From Adineta vaga (Eukaryota; Rotifera): DNA of 64,000 nucleotides. Location: NCBI GenBank assembly GCA_021613535.1, contig CP075496.1, forward strand, positions 6,820,001 to 6,884,000, in the 5' to 3' direction. The notes under the pieces were generated by a model, which made no database searches, was not told the DNA's origin, and saw only the letters and a list, made by a program, of their open reading frames with translations. Positions within the stretch are counted from its first letter, which is position 1; every line of letters starts with the position of its first letter. The position numbers were made by a program, and so were the translations under genes. Of the stretch, positions 12,930 to 26,200 are shown one piece after another.

Positions 12930-13418
12930 TTATATCTGAAAATTTTCAAAACTATTTTATTATCTTTTCGCTCGATTTGTGATATATTTAGACTAAATGA
13001 TAAACTTTCCAAATAATGTTTATCAGTTAGGAATGCTCTTCTTTGACATAGTTCGAAGTAAGAAGAAACTGGATAGTGTTTTGTCGTAAAGAATATTTCT
13101 ATTTGATCTGAAAAGATAAGACATAGATAATAATTTAGTTTTGATCATAAAGAAAAACAACTGATTTTTATTTTTGTCTATTTTGCATAAGATCGTTGGA
13201 ATATAAGAATATTTCGAACTAAATAGTTCTGACAAAAGAAAATCAAAACAAACGATTATGAAAATCACATAAAATACCACAAAAAGAGATTCATATTTGT
13301 CACTATATCGTTACTTATAAATAAATATGTTTTGTTCGTTTGTCTTTTACTTGTTGTTTACTGTCAATTTTAATGTAAATGATAAATGACTAGATTTATC
13401 AGTCGAATAATCCAGAAA

Positions 13419-15981
13419 TTATTCGATTAGATCTCTACTACTCATAAAACGACGAACAGAAAGATCAATTGGAAGATGAAAATCAATTTCATTTAAACGA
13501 TCAAGTGAATGAAGTGCATCACTAAAACCTATGAAATAATGAAGAGAAAAAAACACATGTCATTTTGAATCAAAAGAAAAGATGGTTCTTTTTTACCAGT
13601 TTGTTTTGTATAACTCCATGGTTGATAATAATTTTCGACAATTTGTCCAGATTTAAGAATGATACGAAGAAATGGAACGAGTTTCTTTTCACTAAGACAA
13701 ATAGATATTCATTCGATTTTATTCTCATTTAAAATATAATTTTGAAAAAAAAATCATATTGACATACTTTAAAGCATAACATATGAATGATTTGAAACAA
13801 CTATCCATTGGTTTTGCATGTTTTTCATGTAATTTCTGAATCATATCAATACCACTTAATAAACACTAAAATTGATATCAGATAATAAAAATCAATTTCT
13901 TCTGTCTTAACTATTGTTTAGTAACCTGTCTGATTGTAATCGGTTTACCACCAATTACATCTAACGAAAATGATTGTGAAAGTTTACGTGCTGGACTATT
14001 GATGAATTCATCACCGTGCTACAAAGGAGAAGACGAAAAAAAAACTAATTCTTTATTTTTTCACTACAAATTTCACCAATTTTACTCACTTTCAATTCGT
14101 AATATTTCAAAAATAGTTTCCATGCATGCATCGTATCATACATGGTGAGATAATTACTACCAGATTTACTTGAAAAACATCCAAAAATTGATAGACTCGT
14201 TGAATAATTAGTCTAAAAATTTAATTCTATATACAACGAAACACAAATTATCACACCAATTTATACTTCATAAAGACCATGTTCAAGTAAGGCACGAATA
14301 GCAGATGCAAGTTCTTGTCGAACAGATAAGATAACTGCTGTTGAATCGCATTCATCCTAAACAAAATTTAATTATTTGTAAAGATAATTCAATTCATAAC
14401 TCTCTTACAACTTCTTCATTATCATCCGTATCATTAGGTGATAGTTGGTTGGATCGAACTGCACTGAGAACATTTTCTATTGCTACTTCAAGTTTAGCTC
14501 GTATGTCTCTATTAAATCCAAACATAATAATGTACAAAGAAAATAGTTGGTTTAACTAATCTTACCCGAAATGTTTTCTTGCGATAGGATCTTTTTTTCT
14601 ATTTGGTTTTAGTTGAGTTTTAGTTTTGTGCATTGATCGTGTTCCACATGTTAATAATAAGAAAGTGTAAAGTTGAGTTAAAACGAGAAATCTCTTCATG
14701 AAATGTGTGATACTAGATGAATTATGTTCAGATGTAGAATGAGACGACAATGGATTTGTTGATTGAGAGACTTTTGATGATTGGAAGGGAGTCATCTGAA
14801 TAAGAAATAGTAGCGAAAATTATTGCAAATTTAAAATGTACTGAATTGGATTTGCTTTTAACGATTGAAGATGATTGAGGAGAAGGTGGAAGACCATTAT
14901 TTGCCGCTGCTGTTGTATTAACAGAATCAGCTAGAAGTGAAAAGTTTATTTGAATGAATGAAAGGAAATAGGTGACATTACTTTTAAGAAATTCGATAAA
15001 TTTTTCTAAATCACCAATTTGAGTACGCATTTGATTGATTAAATTTTCTTTCAATTTTACTGGATTTGTCAGCTAAAAGAAGAAAGAACTTCATTTATTT
15101 CTTTGTTAAATATATTTTTCAGCGACATTTCTTTCTTCTTGTCTTAAGATAACCTAATTATGAGGATAGCTTTATCATACCTGATAAATAGCTTGATCAA
15201 TTAATTTTCGTAATTCTTCTGCACTAAAAAGATCAATATATAACTGATATTAGACAGATACATCGTAAAAAACTCTATACGAACGATAATTTTGACACAG
15301 AAGCATCATCTAATTGTAGATCAAGTTTTTGTCGTAGTTGATCAATAAGTATACGTTGTTTTTCCATCGTTACGGATGTTGGTGCACCTTCTAACGAGCC
15401 AGATGCAGCTGCATAGTGTTCTAGTTCATCTAATTTTTGTTTTAATTCATTAATAAAGTCCTTTTCTCGACATTTCTCCGCTTCGATCACTTGTTCATGT
15501 CCATTCATAGACGATTGACACATAACATCTGGGATACCATTCGATGCGAATTCATGCAATTCTACAAGTAAATTCTGTATGAAAAGAAAAAATAAGAGAT
15601 TCAATGAAAAATCTTTTTAATTTAGTTGTTGTTTTTTACTTCGCGATCTTCAGGTGTCGGTGCAGATACCACTTGGTGTAAACGTAATTGAACATGTGCA
15701 AAATGACGAGTTAATGCAGCAAGAGAAGTGGTTAGTTTTTCGTGTTCTTCAAGTAATAAACTTCTTTCATGAAGTTCTTCATCAGCACTACAAATAGTTC
15801 AGACAACAATTCATATGTTTAGATATTAAAAAAAAGTTTTGAAAAAATACCTCTTTCCATATTCAGTATCCGATGAAGCGCCGCCAATTGGAGTTAATCG
15901 ACCAGTCATCGGCAATTTTTGATCGTTCGCTTCGTCATCTGTTGTTATCATAGGTCGGTAAGACATACTTTCGTGCGACAT
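13419..15981 (-). CDS. RUNDC1: RUN domain-containing protein 1
   Basis: Fourteen exons: 15981-15851, 15787-15640, 15574-15285, 15223-15181, 15072-14982, 14930-14842, 14795-14566, 14508-14409, 14356-14267, 14212-14090, 14018-13926, 13865-13768, 13691-13597, 13528-13419; 576 residues. The N-terminal half is coiled coil (EELHERSLLLEEHEKL, INELKQKLDELEHYAA). The C-terminal half is the RUN domain with family-typical stretches IRALLEHGLYE, HAWKLFLKYYELK, SPARKLSQSFSLDVIGG, NYYQPWSYTKQTGF and LPIDLSVRRF. RUN domains bind small GTPases; RUNDC1 has been linked to p53 regulation and to control of autophagosome fusion. Length is close to the vertebrate protein of about 610 residues. The start MSHESMSYRPM is the first Met of the frame. 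All junctions keep frame. Confidence 0.92.
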
Positions 15982-16188
15982 GATTGAGAATAGTAAATCA
16001 CCTATATTTCGAAAAATAATTATCAAACTGAATCAACCGTAACGCGTTTTCGTTAGTGAAATAAAAGATTAGATCTCCATTCTTACATCACAAAACAGAA
16101 CAACTTATGACAGAATATTGTGATCAAGTTTTATTTCGAATAATAAAATTTTTCGATGTGTTTATATCAGATTCAATATTTCTAGATG

Positions 16189-17131
16189 TCACTCAATTAC
16201 GGTCGAAGAAAAGTAATGTTTTCTTCCACCACTTTTTTTTGTATCTGTTTGTTCACGAAAATGTTCTGCAACAACATAAAACTGAATGCCAGCAGTCATA
16301 TTTTCAGTAGATCTATTAGATGTTGATGTCTCATCATGTTCAGATTTTTCATGTTGTTGTTGTTTGAGGCTTACTCGAGGATCAATCTAAAGAGAAACAA
16401 ACTAGAAAGTTAAATGTATATTTTCAATAACAATAGATTTTATATTATTCAGTCAGAGACGAAACGAGAATTTCATTCTGCGGGTATTATTCATTTCTAT
16501 CGGTGCAAAGAACATTAAAAAAAAAGTAAGTAAATCACAAACTGATAAGCATATATCACGACTGAAGAACAAGAATTTACAACATCACTGACTGTACATG
16601 ACGATTCTTCACCGAGAATCTAATAAATATGTTCTTATACATCTGTTTTGATATTACCTCTTCTGTTACAATAACTTCTGATGGGATCTTTCCTAATTGA
16701 TGATATGTATCATTAGGTAACGTTGTTACAGAACGTCTTGATAATCGTATAGTTTTAATATCTAATGATTTCCTTGGCAAAGGATATGTTTCAGGTAATA
16801 GTTGAATAATTTGATTTGTATCACTAAATAGCGTATGGCACTTTTTGTTAACTTCACCATTATCTATTAGTTCATTGAGACATTCAATAAGATTCTTCGT
16901 ATGTTGAATATCTTGAGAGAATGCCTTCTGTTCTTCAAGATGTTTCAAATTTTCAATTAACTGTTCACGTTGATTGCACCATTTCGTTTTTAACGTTGAA
17001 TATGTTTGAACAACATCATCTGATTGTATATCTTTAATTAATCGGACTTGTTTATTATTAGTATCTGATAAACTATCGATAGATTGTCTATGCACAACGG
17101 CTTCCTGTGCTCCAGTAACGTTACGAAACAT
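16189..17131 (-). CDS. Unknown 236-aa protein, three exons
   Basis: Exons 17131-16658, 16619-16581 and 16386-16189, all joined in phase 0 at GT-AG sites. The product begins MFRNVTGAQEAVVHRQS, has a charged helical middle (residues about 45-105, with WCNQREQLIENLKHL and two heptad-like stretches), then a Ser/Thr-rich part and a Gln/His-rich tail ending SSTVIE. The middle could form a short coiled coil or a single spectrin-like helix pair, but I see no recognised domain. It lies about 210 bp upstream of RUNDC1 on the same strand. The last exon could have a further splice, so the C-terminus is less certain. Confidence 0.55.
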
Positions 17132-17649
17132 CAATAACAGACATGTGTTAGCAATATTTTGATAAATAAACAGCGCGCTTTTTCTTCAAATATGGATTGA
17201 TCATAAATCGAATTTTTGAATCATTAAACATTGACTAATTCTTAAAATTATTTTAAGATACTGAAAACATTACGGCATTAAATGCAAACAATGGTTATGA
17301 TAAAAATTTCGAAATAAATTTGTAATACGAAACATCCTTATTACTAATATCACTTTAGCATATCAGTATACATAGAAAGAAAAATACAGATTTTATTTTT
17401 CATAAACTCTAAGACAATTATCTATAAGAGCAATAAAATCCGAAGCAGGTACACAATACAGATATGAAATAAATTCACTAAAAACGAAAGAAAGGAAGAA
17501 AGAAAAAAAAGCGACTGACTGACGATAAAGAATCAAAGTCTTTCAGTGATATATATATATATATATATATATTTGAGAAATAGGATCAAACGATAAACGA
17601 AAGAAACTAATATCAACATAATAAAACACAGCAAAAAGTACATGAGATC
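17132..17649. other. Divergent intergenic region with (AT)n run
   Basis: This 518-bp stretch separates two genes transcribed away from each other (236-aa protein, minus; membrane protein, plus), so it should hold both promoters. A dinucleotide (AT)n run lies at about 17549-17572, roughly 80 bp before the plus-strand start. No coding sequence seen. Confidence 0.5.
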
Positions 17650-18210
17650 ATGGAACCATTCACAAATGATTTATTAACTATTCTGGCATTGATTAGTATT
17701 TCATGGGCTGGTATAACATTCATAGCAGTTATCATTATTTCTATTATTTTTATTTATTTACGGTGTAAAAAACGTCGTCGATCAATATTTATTGAACCGA
17801 CTCGAGCACAATCAACAACTTCATCAGTTATAATTGATCATCGTCCTCAATCAGTTTCACCAATATCAATAAAACATTCTCCTAGACATTCGGATCATTC
17901 GAAAAAATCTAAAATACATCGACATCGTCAAGATGTGATGACTCCGATCGATGAGCGACATTATCCTTCTCACAATACTAATACTCGGTATCCACACAAC
18001 GATTATATACATGATGAGTATGGAAACGAAACAACAAGAACAATAGAATCGGTTACACATCGTCCATATCCTCAACAAAAACAATATCCATTAATAAAAC
18101 CAGTAACCGATGTTCGAGTAATTGATCGCAACACACCATATCCACCTGATATCATGGCTCGTGCTAAACGGATGGATGCTAATCGATTTCCGATGGATGA
18201 TAATTATTAA
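17650..18210 (+). CDS. Single-pass membrane protein of unknown function
   Basis: A single exon of 186 residues. A short outer N-terminus (MEPFTNDLL) is followed by one hydrophobic helix at about residues 9-37, then the stop-transfer cluster RCKKRRR. This layout fits a type III single-pass protein with a cytosolic tail of about 145 residues. The tail is rich in Ser, His, Pro, Tyr and Arg (IKHSPRHSDHSKKSKIHRH) with several Tyr-Pro pairs, suggesting a disordered docking region. I recognise no family. It converges with the KChIP-like gene: the two stop codons are only about 35 bp apart. Confidence 0.7.
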   Translation: MEPFTNDLLTILALISISWAGITFIAVIIISIIFIYLRCKKRRRSIFIEPTRAQSTTSSVIIDHRPQSVSPISIKHSPRHSDHSKKSKIHRHRQDVMTPIDERHYPSHNTNTRYPHNDYIHDEYGNETTRTIESVTHRPYPQQKQYPLIKPVTDVRVIDRNTPYPPDIMARAKRMDANRFPMDDNY

Positions 18211-18244
18211 GACAGACAAATATATGTATTTTCGAAAACATTTC

Positions 18245-20802
18245 TTATATACAACATGATAATGTCTGAATTGATTCAATCAATTGAGGTCTCTAAAAAA
18301 AGAACAAAAGAAAATCATATTATTCTATCTTTTAAAACTATCGTTAGACTTAGAAATAACTTACTTGTTTACAGTAGTCGATAAAATCTTCTAATGTTAT
18401 TTCTTCTGTTTGCATGGGATCAATACGCTAAAGAAAAAATTGATTTTTGTCTCATATTAAACATCAACATACTTCAAAAATTTTATCAATATGTTCTTGA
18501 ACATCTTGTTCTTCAACACGAGGTTGAACTGATGTTCCAAGAAGATCATAAAATGCAAAAATAACTTCTGTAATATTCTAAAACGAATGCATATTCAAAT
18601 CGAATTTTCTTTTTACACAAAAAAAAACTTTTCAATATACTTCTCGTGTTAATTGTCCATCACCATTGAAATCATATAAACGAAATATCCATCGTAATTT
18701 TTCATCAATCGTTCCACGACATAGTACAGATAATGTCAATATATAATCCTAAGAAAAACAAACCGTGTTATCCTATCAAAATATTGAATCAATCAATTTA
18801 CATCGAATGTAAATGTGCCTTTATGATTTCGATCGATAATTGAAAAGAGTAAATGAGTATATTTGAGTGAATCTATAGACAAAAGATAGTTAAATAAGCG
18901 AATATTGTTTATTTATCCTTCTTACTTCCTTGTGGAAAAAGTTGAAGATAAATTTCACGTAATCGTTCTTCGCTTACATTTCCACCTGGACAATCCTTAA
19001 CAGAATTACAATACAAAATATTGAGAATTTCAATTTGAAGTAAGAAATTTCTTGTCATACTTGTTTAAAACTTCGATACAGAAGACGGACTTCTGATTTC
19101 GAAAATCGAGTACATTTAACAATTTCCTCTAATGAACGTGGATGTTGAAGATTCTTTGAAAGAGTAGCATCGATACGAGCATCTAATTTCAAAGAAGAAA
19201 AAATCTCATAAATAATTTTTCTCTTATTAGAATAAAAAATAAAAAACTCTTTTCATTTAAAGATAACATAAACTTATTGAACTAGTTTATGCTACAAGCA
19301 ATATTATACACACCTCCTTTTTTAAATCGTCTGCGTTTACCAATATGAAAATAATTTTGTCCTTCGGAAAAAGCAGCGATATTAGCACCCATGGCTCTTA
19401 TCAAGCATCATGAGTATTAGACATATAAATAGTTATGAGCTTATTCAGCACGTACACATACTGACGACCTATCTATCACATTCTTTTATTCTATCTTTTC
19501 CGGGTTTTTTTTGACTATTTGATAGTGTGTCAAGCTGAGAGAACGTGAAATGACATTTTGCCAACTGGTTTCAATTATTATTGTCTGTAGTCATGCATAA
19601 GTACATAAAATGCTCTCTGAATGGGCCAAACAAATATCAATAGAAAACTAGAGAGCATGATCAAATAAATACGAAATGAAGAGTTTTTTTCTTTATTGAA
19701 ACATCGATTTATATTTGAATGAATATAATACAATAGAATTTGAAGAATACTCGTTCAGTCATATGAACAATTAATTAGAAAAACGAACAGTAGGATTAAT
19801 AAACATGTTCTCGAGCAAAGAATAACATACTTATTTTTCTAATTAATACCATATTGTAAACTTATTTCTAGTAGATAAACTTATCAATCATAGCTATATG
19901 TTCTATTGATATACTAATTTATCGAGAATTACATGTTGTTTATAGATATTATGAACTTACTATATTGTGGAATGTTTTATTCACAAGACAAAATGAATTT
20001 ACGCGATTTCTATCGGAAAGACGTAGATTTCCGAGAAATTGTTTATCAACAGAAAGAACTATATCTTATTGATTAGAATCTATCGAAAAGAAACAATAAT
20101 ATGATCAGAGTAATTAATAGCATAAAAACGGAAAGTACTTCATCAATTCAGACGACGAATACCATTCAACTATTTTGTTTTTCATCAAGAAACGAATGAC
20201 TTTATTAATTAACTAAAGAGTCTTATCAAATGTAAATATATTTTAGAAAACTTTCCTAGTCTTCGATTAGAATTACTCTATTCTATTAATTGAGAGATAA
20301 AATACTCACATTCCTAAGAAGACTTTCTATATTGAGAGATAAAAAAAAAGAAAAACGAACCAAACTAACTTTGTATGTAAATATATTAGTCACATATTGT
20401 TGTCAAAATACTTCGTCAGGAAATCAGATGTCAAAAAATCTATCATACATGCCTACAATTTGTCAAATAAAGAAATAGTATGACAATAAATCAAGAAAGA
20501 AAAGATACTTCACATATATTTCTCATTTTGTCAGATGTTCTCTTTATGCAAATGAAAGAATATATACATATTGATCTGCTCTATTTCTTAGAGTTGAATA
20601 GGACAAAATATACTATTTATAATATGTCTATCTGTTTCTTCTTTTTTTTTCAATATAAAATTCAAAAGTTACCTGGTACTTGAATACGACGAACAGCTCG
20701 AGAAATACTAACACTAACACGTCGAGAAAATTGTTTACAACTTGCAATTAAACGTGATGGTCGTCGATCTGTATTTAATACCATTGAATGATACCAAGAC
20801 AT
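18245..20802 (-). CDS. KCNIP: KChIP-like neuronal calcium sensor with two alternative first exons
   Basis: Common exons: 19182-19061, 18995-18926, 18872-18802, 18748-18641, 18577-18473, 18427-18365, 18292-18245. Two upstream ATG exons, A (19392-19314) and B (20802-20673), both end in phase 1 and both fit the common second exon; products are 221 or 238 residues. Family marks: [40 protein letters not shown], then a C-terminal SIQTL tail. KChIPs bind the N-terminus of Kv4 channels and tune their trafficking and gating. The EF-hand loops are worn: EF2 [12 protein letters not shown] looks usable, EF3 [12 protein letters not shown] has Asn at position 12, and EF4 ([12 protein letters not shown]) lacks the usual ligands. 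Exon B is Arg/Ser-rich with one Cys. The last exon rests on a strong pyrimidine tract and frame. Confidence 0.85.
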
Positions 20803-21636
20803 TCTTCTTAAGGTTTAAAAGAAGTTTTCATCATAATATAAAACAAAACAAAAAACATGTAGATCATCAAAAGTTTCTCATATTGAGTTTGTTTTCTCTC
20901 TTTTCTCTTCGCTTTCTCATCTCTTGTGCATACATTCTATTTTCTTCTCTCGTCTCACATTAACTACTTTACATTCATTCATCGTATCATTTCCAATGAC
21001 TGCACTCGTTCATTCGTTTGCTGAATAACAAGTTCTCTTCTTTATTTTTTTTATTTCTCCTAGGTTTTACTTATTTCTTTTTTTCGATGTATGTTGTTAT
21101 TTGATGATGAGAAGAAAGAATGAAAAATGACTACGGAAAATACAAAAAAAAAGAGTGCTAAAAGGAAACGAACGCCATAAAGAAGAAGAAGAAGAGAAGA
21201 AGAAAAAGTGTAAAGACAATCAATGATAATAAATGAAAAATAATCTAAAGTGTTTTTTCAGATTTCTTTAGGCTTCAAGAGCTTTTTTTCTTATACATTC
21301 TATTCGCTAGAATTCATCTGATTAATCGCCTCGATTAATGTTTGTATCCATAGAAATGCTTCGATGACTTGTATATTTGTCAGTTATCATTGATCATTTT
21401 CTTGAAATAATTTCTTTCTTAAATCGATTTGTTATTATTATTAGAGTTCTATTAATCATTCAGAACAATGAAGATTAAAATGTACAACAAAACTCTCATT
21501 TCTCATCCATATCGATCTACTAATCATGTACACATATTGATTAGTTTCATTTGCTATGAAATCTTTACAATAGGATTGTATATTTGAATGTCAATCATGA
21601 GATTAGTTCGATTATATTATGTTTTTCCGTAATTAA
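20803..21636. other. Intergenic spacer
   Basis: Between KChIP exon B and the 3' end of the receptor gene, both on the minus strand. Pyrimidine-rich and GAA-rich patches (21181-21210) but no supported coding sequence. Confidence 0.5.
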
Positions 21637-23284
21637 TCATGGAATATTGTCAGTGAGCGGTTTTCTTGTAAGTAAGGTTCTTCGAAGAGATGTTCTGTTA
21701 TTTTGATATACTTGACATTTCTTTGATGATCCATCAGAATGAGAAGAATGGGATGGATATTGTTCTCGATTCTGTGAACTAATCGATGATGAATTCGATC
21801 TTGATCTTGGAGCAATAGGACGTTGTAGCATTGGAAATATCTCATGAATATCTTTTTGATGACGATGATCAATTTGTAAACATAATTTTGTATTCAGTTG
21901 ATTTCCTATTTGTGGAAATGTTTCTGGTTTTTTAACTAAATAATGAATCGTTCGTTTATTTGAACGATTTAGTTGAAATAATGTTTTCGGTATTTTTGTA
22001 TTTGCTTTGGTTTTATAAGTTATACGACAAAAAAATAAATTTCGAAAGGCACGTCGATATTTATTCGAAACAACATTATAAAGTATAGGATTGATCACTG
22101 AACCAAAATAATAAGTTGTACCTGATATAATATAAAGATAAGCAATTATATTAGCAAATAATTGTGATTCCGAGATGTTTGTTAAGTTTAAATTCATAAT
22201 TGCTAGAAGTAAACGTTGAATATATAGCGGAGCATAACAAACGAAAAATGCAATAACAACAGCAACTAAAATTGAATATCATTTTTTTAGGGGACAAAAA
22301 CGAAATATCAATGAACGTACCTAATGTTTTTACAACAACTTTTCGTGCTTGACAACGTGCACGTGTTTTCAACCATGAGTAGGATCCAAGATGCATACTT
22401 GTTTGTTTAATTTCCGTTAGATCTTTATGAGTCGCAAGTGAATGACAAGATGTAGTAGGTGTTGGTTTCTTTCCATTATTATTATATGTACTTGATAATG
22501 AGGATAAACTTGAATTCAGATGATTTGTTGTATTATTTTCATATTTATTAACATGTCGTAAAGCTTTTGTAATGAATAAATAGATTGCACCAATAATCAT
22601 CATTGGTAAATAAAAAAAGCAAATCGATGTAATAATAATAATAATTGATAATAATTGTGTAACACTTTTTCTTTGTGCACATGATTTACAAGAAATAGTT
22701 TGATTGGGTCGAAAATATTTTAAATCATTCATCGATGTTATAGGAATTGGTACAGATGTTGGAGAAATTATATGTATAGTTGTATCAATTTCATAGAAAA
22801 AACCAAATGGAATACTGAATACAAGTGAAAGAAATAAAATAATCAAAATGAATTTATGTGCACGATGTAAATGACTTAATCGATGAAAATAAGTTGGTTG
22901 AACAATAGCAAAATAACGTTCACATGTAAAAGCTAAGATCGTTAGAATTGATGAACACGTAAAAAATTCTGCACAGATACTTCGTAGTTTACAAAATATA
23001 ACCGGTAATGGCCATTGACGATAATGAATTTCAATCATTTCAATCGGTAAATTACACATAAGTATCATCAAATCAGAGATAGCCAAGTTTAATAAATAAA
23101 AATTTGTAGGTGTACGTAAATGTCTATTACATTTTATGATAATTATTGTCATTATATTACCACCCACACCGATAACAAATATAATTGCATAGATAATAAG
23201 TAATATTCTTTCGATAAGAGCTGGTTTGGAAAATGGTCCATAGAAAATCGATGGACATCGATTAAAATCATTATTTATTAACAT
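21637..23284 (-). CDS. Rhodopsin-family neuropeptide GPCR (neuromedin U/pyrokinin receptor-like)
   Basis: Two exons, 23284-22321 and 22265-21637, joined in phase 1; 530 residues. Seven membrane helices are visible. Class A marks: GN in TM1 (VGGNIMTII), LAISDL in TM2, ERY instead of DRY after TM3 (FTCERYFAI), FFVCYAP in TM6 (Tyr replaces the usual Trp of CWxP) and NPILYNVVS in TM7. TM6-TM7 look most like receptors for neuromedin U, pyrokinin and capa peptides, which signal through G proteins. Loop 3 carries an Asn/Ser insert, and the C-terminal tail of about 150 residues is Ser/Arg-rich with many likely phosphorylation sites. The ligand cannot be read from sequence. The single 55-bp intron lies at the TM6 start. 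Confidence 0.88.
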
Positions 23285-26200
23285 GATTCAATAGTTTAAA
23301 TCTAAGAAAATGTCGCATTTTGTTATTTCAACAAACATAAAAGAGTACAAATAAGTATATTAAAAGCACGCGCTAACTCATCTACGTCGTTTGTAACAAT
23401 CAAGTGGAATGAAATTTTTTCTTTGATAGATAATAAAAGACGTTGAATATACTTTCGTGTTCTATTCTTCACACTAGACATGCTAACTATATTATAACTA
23501 TATATAAAATAGATATCAACATAGACTTGAAAATTTCTAGTTAAAAAGAAAAAAAACACGTCTCTCTCTCTCTCTCTCTCTTTCTTTTTCTAAGATGATT
23601 TGTTTGTCAAAGATGACAAAGTACTTTTGTTTGTTAAAGAATGAATAGTCTTCTTCATTGAATGAGATTTTTTTTGAAGTCATTTTAATGACATATTATC
23701 CTTGATTTAATCCTTTCTCTTTCTCTCTATAGATAGGCTCAATTTTTTGCATGAATTATTAACCTACCTATGAAATAAACGTACTCTCTTCTTTTTCTAA
23801 AATTAACATATTTATAGGAGAAAATCGAAGCGCAAATTCCTAATGTATTTCCTTGAAAGATCAAGAAAGAAAGAAAGTCAATTGAAAAGAAAAAGACAAT
23901 CATAGAAATTGCTATTTCTACGAATAGCTTTGACAATCAATGTTCTCATCACATTATTAGACAAAGAATGATGATGTTCATTACACCACATCCAGTCCGA
24001 ATCGATCAAAATAGAATCGTTTAACATCAGAATTTGCTCATGAAAAAGACTTAAAGAGAAAGAGCAAGCAATGACTTGTATACTTCACTTGAATCACTTA
24101 GTTCCTGTTTACATTTTATTACTTTTCCTCATCGTGCTATACCTATCTACTTTGTCGGAGAGAATAAGTTAAAATATTCATGTCATATTTATTCATGAAG
24201 TTTTCTAATTACTAATCAAATAGAAGAAATAAAACGCGTTTCATATTCACTCTTTCTCATAGTACTTTCTCTTTTTTTTTTATAATTATTCATAAATATA
24301 TATGAGATCTTTCTTCTTCTTATCAGAAAATATTGGCCTGAGAAATAGCTATCATCGTATTCTTCATTCTGACATGCATTCAATGTTTCATATACGAAAA
24401 TATCGTCGATTTGACCGTTTGAAATCACTTACTTGTTTTCTAATATAACTATCGAGTATGATGACATTGTTCAAATATCAATATATACCTGTTATATGAC
24501 AAACTTAATTAAAAAAATGTAAAGAAATGCATCAATAGAAACTTGATGAGCTTTTCTACTTATAATAAATACTGTCGTCATTTACATGAAGTTATACATA
24601 TCTTCTTCTTTGTTTCTTTACTAAATACTCTGTTAATGAATAGAATCATATGGAAGTTTTGCTAACTTTTAAATGAACAAAACAAGAATAAGTATGAAAT
24701 AGTGATCTTTTGACATAGGATGACACTCTATCTTTTGTTTCATAATTGTATGACGTCGTTTACCTTTCTTAAACTTTGTTTTCCTTCGTTTTGAGAGAAA
24801 AATCTCTTATGACAACAAAGATAAAAGTACTTGCTAAGTAAAGATGTTTTTTTTCTAGATCTTCAAAAGACAAGTAACCATTTTTCCATATAAAATATTC
24901 TTAGTTACACATAAAAATTTTGAAAATCCAGATGGAATTTTTTTATTACTGAAGAGCTTGTGATAATTTCTCGTAAGAAGAAAAGTTGAGTGCGTTAATG
25001 GAAATTTGGAAAGTAAAAAAGTGGGTTCTACATTTTTCTTATCAGAATTTCTTGATTTGAAGTATTTACATCCTATTATTATTCAAATATATGACTTTAT
25101 CATTCATTCTTAACAAGCTTCTGGTGTTTCCTATCGATGAAATAACTTATAAATAAGGATGCTCCTAAACTATTGATTCAATTTTAAAATAAACAAAATT
25201 AGAATGATTATTTTTCGTTACTTGTTTGTATCTTTCCTCATAATAAACTTTCTGTTTAGTACGTCTCTAAATAATCATGTATTTCCTAATTGAGTATGTC
25301 TGCAATATTCTTACCTATGAATATTTCTCTTCAATTATAGTACCAATTATTCACGTCTGAGTTTAAATGTCAATTTGCTTCTTCAGTATATATACTTTTG
25401 TATATCAAAGCAAATACTGTGGGAGCGTGTACTCTGTATATTTTGCTTATTTGGCATAATTTTCTACTTCTACGTCTATACGAGTGACGTCAGTTCGAGA
25501 TTATAATCTTTTCAAGCTTAAGCATGTGATAGACTAAGAGAAGCATCTTAAATTTCTACTCATATTATAATTACACTATTTCTGTATTCAATAGTTTAGA
25601 AAATATTATTTTACTTCGAGCAATGTATATGGAATAGAAAAATTTCTGGTCTTTTTACATGTGTTCCCGGAGAATTCCAACAGAATAAATGCATGGAACA
25701 CTAATCGTAATTGAATGTTTCAGTGATAGACACCAATAATTAACTTTTAACACGAATTCTTTCACAGTTTGCCCTGTAAGAATGAGTGTACGCAAAAAAA
25801 GTACATGAGATTGATTTTCCATAAAATCAAAAACTAATCATTCATATCAACGATATCACGACTCTGATGCTTAAAATCTGTTCTCGTGTTCTCTATCAGG
25901 TACTACTAAATAGACCGATTACGGTGCACGTATCGTCGATCACCACATTAAGAATCCGGAACTTGATGAGAAATGACAACTGTAATTACAACAATGAGAA
26001 ATATCGTCATTGACTATGTAAAAAAACAACAACTTTGAACTCTCTTCTAACATTTCTCTATGTTCCATAAAATATAGTACCGAGGAAATAAGTACTTTCT
26101 TATACCTCAATTCTATAGAAAAAAATCGCCAATTAAAGTCTCTCCATAGTTGAAGTTATCAGTAAATTTTGAATAGTATTTAGATCGTTCTCTAATTACG

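Noticed and set aside
20290-20963. Several plus-strand open frames
   Set aside because: AT-rich chance frames; the real signal here is the minus-strand first exon at 20802-20673 with a proper donor.
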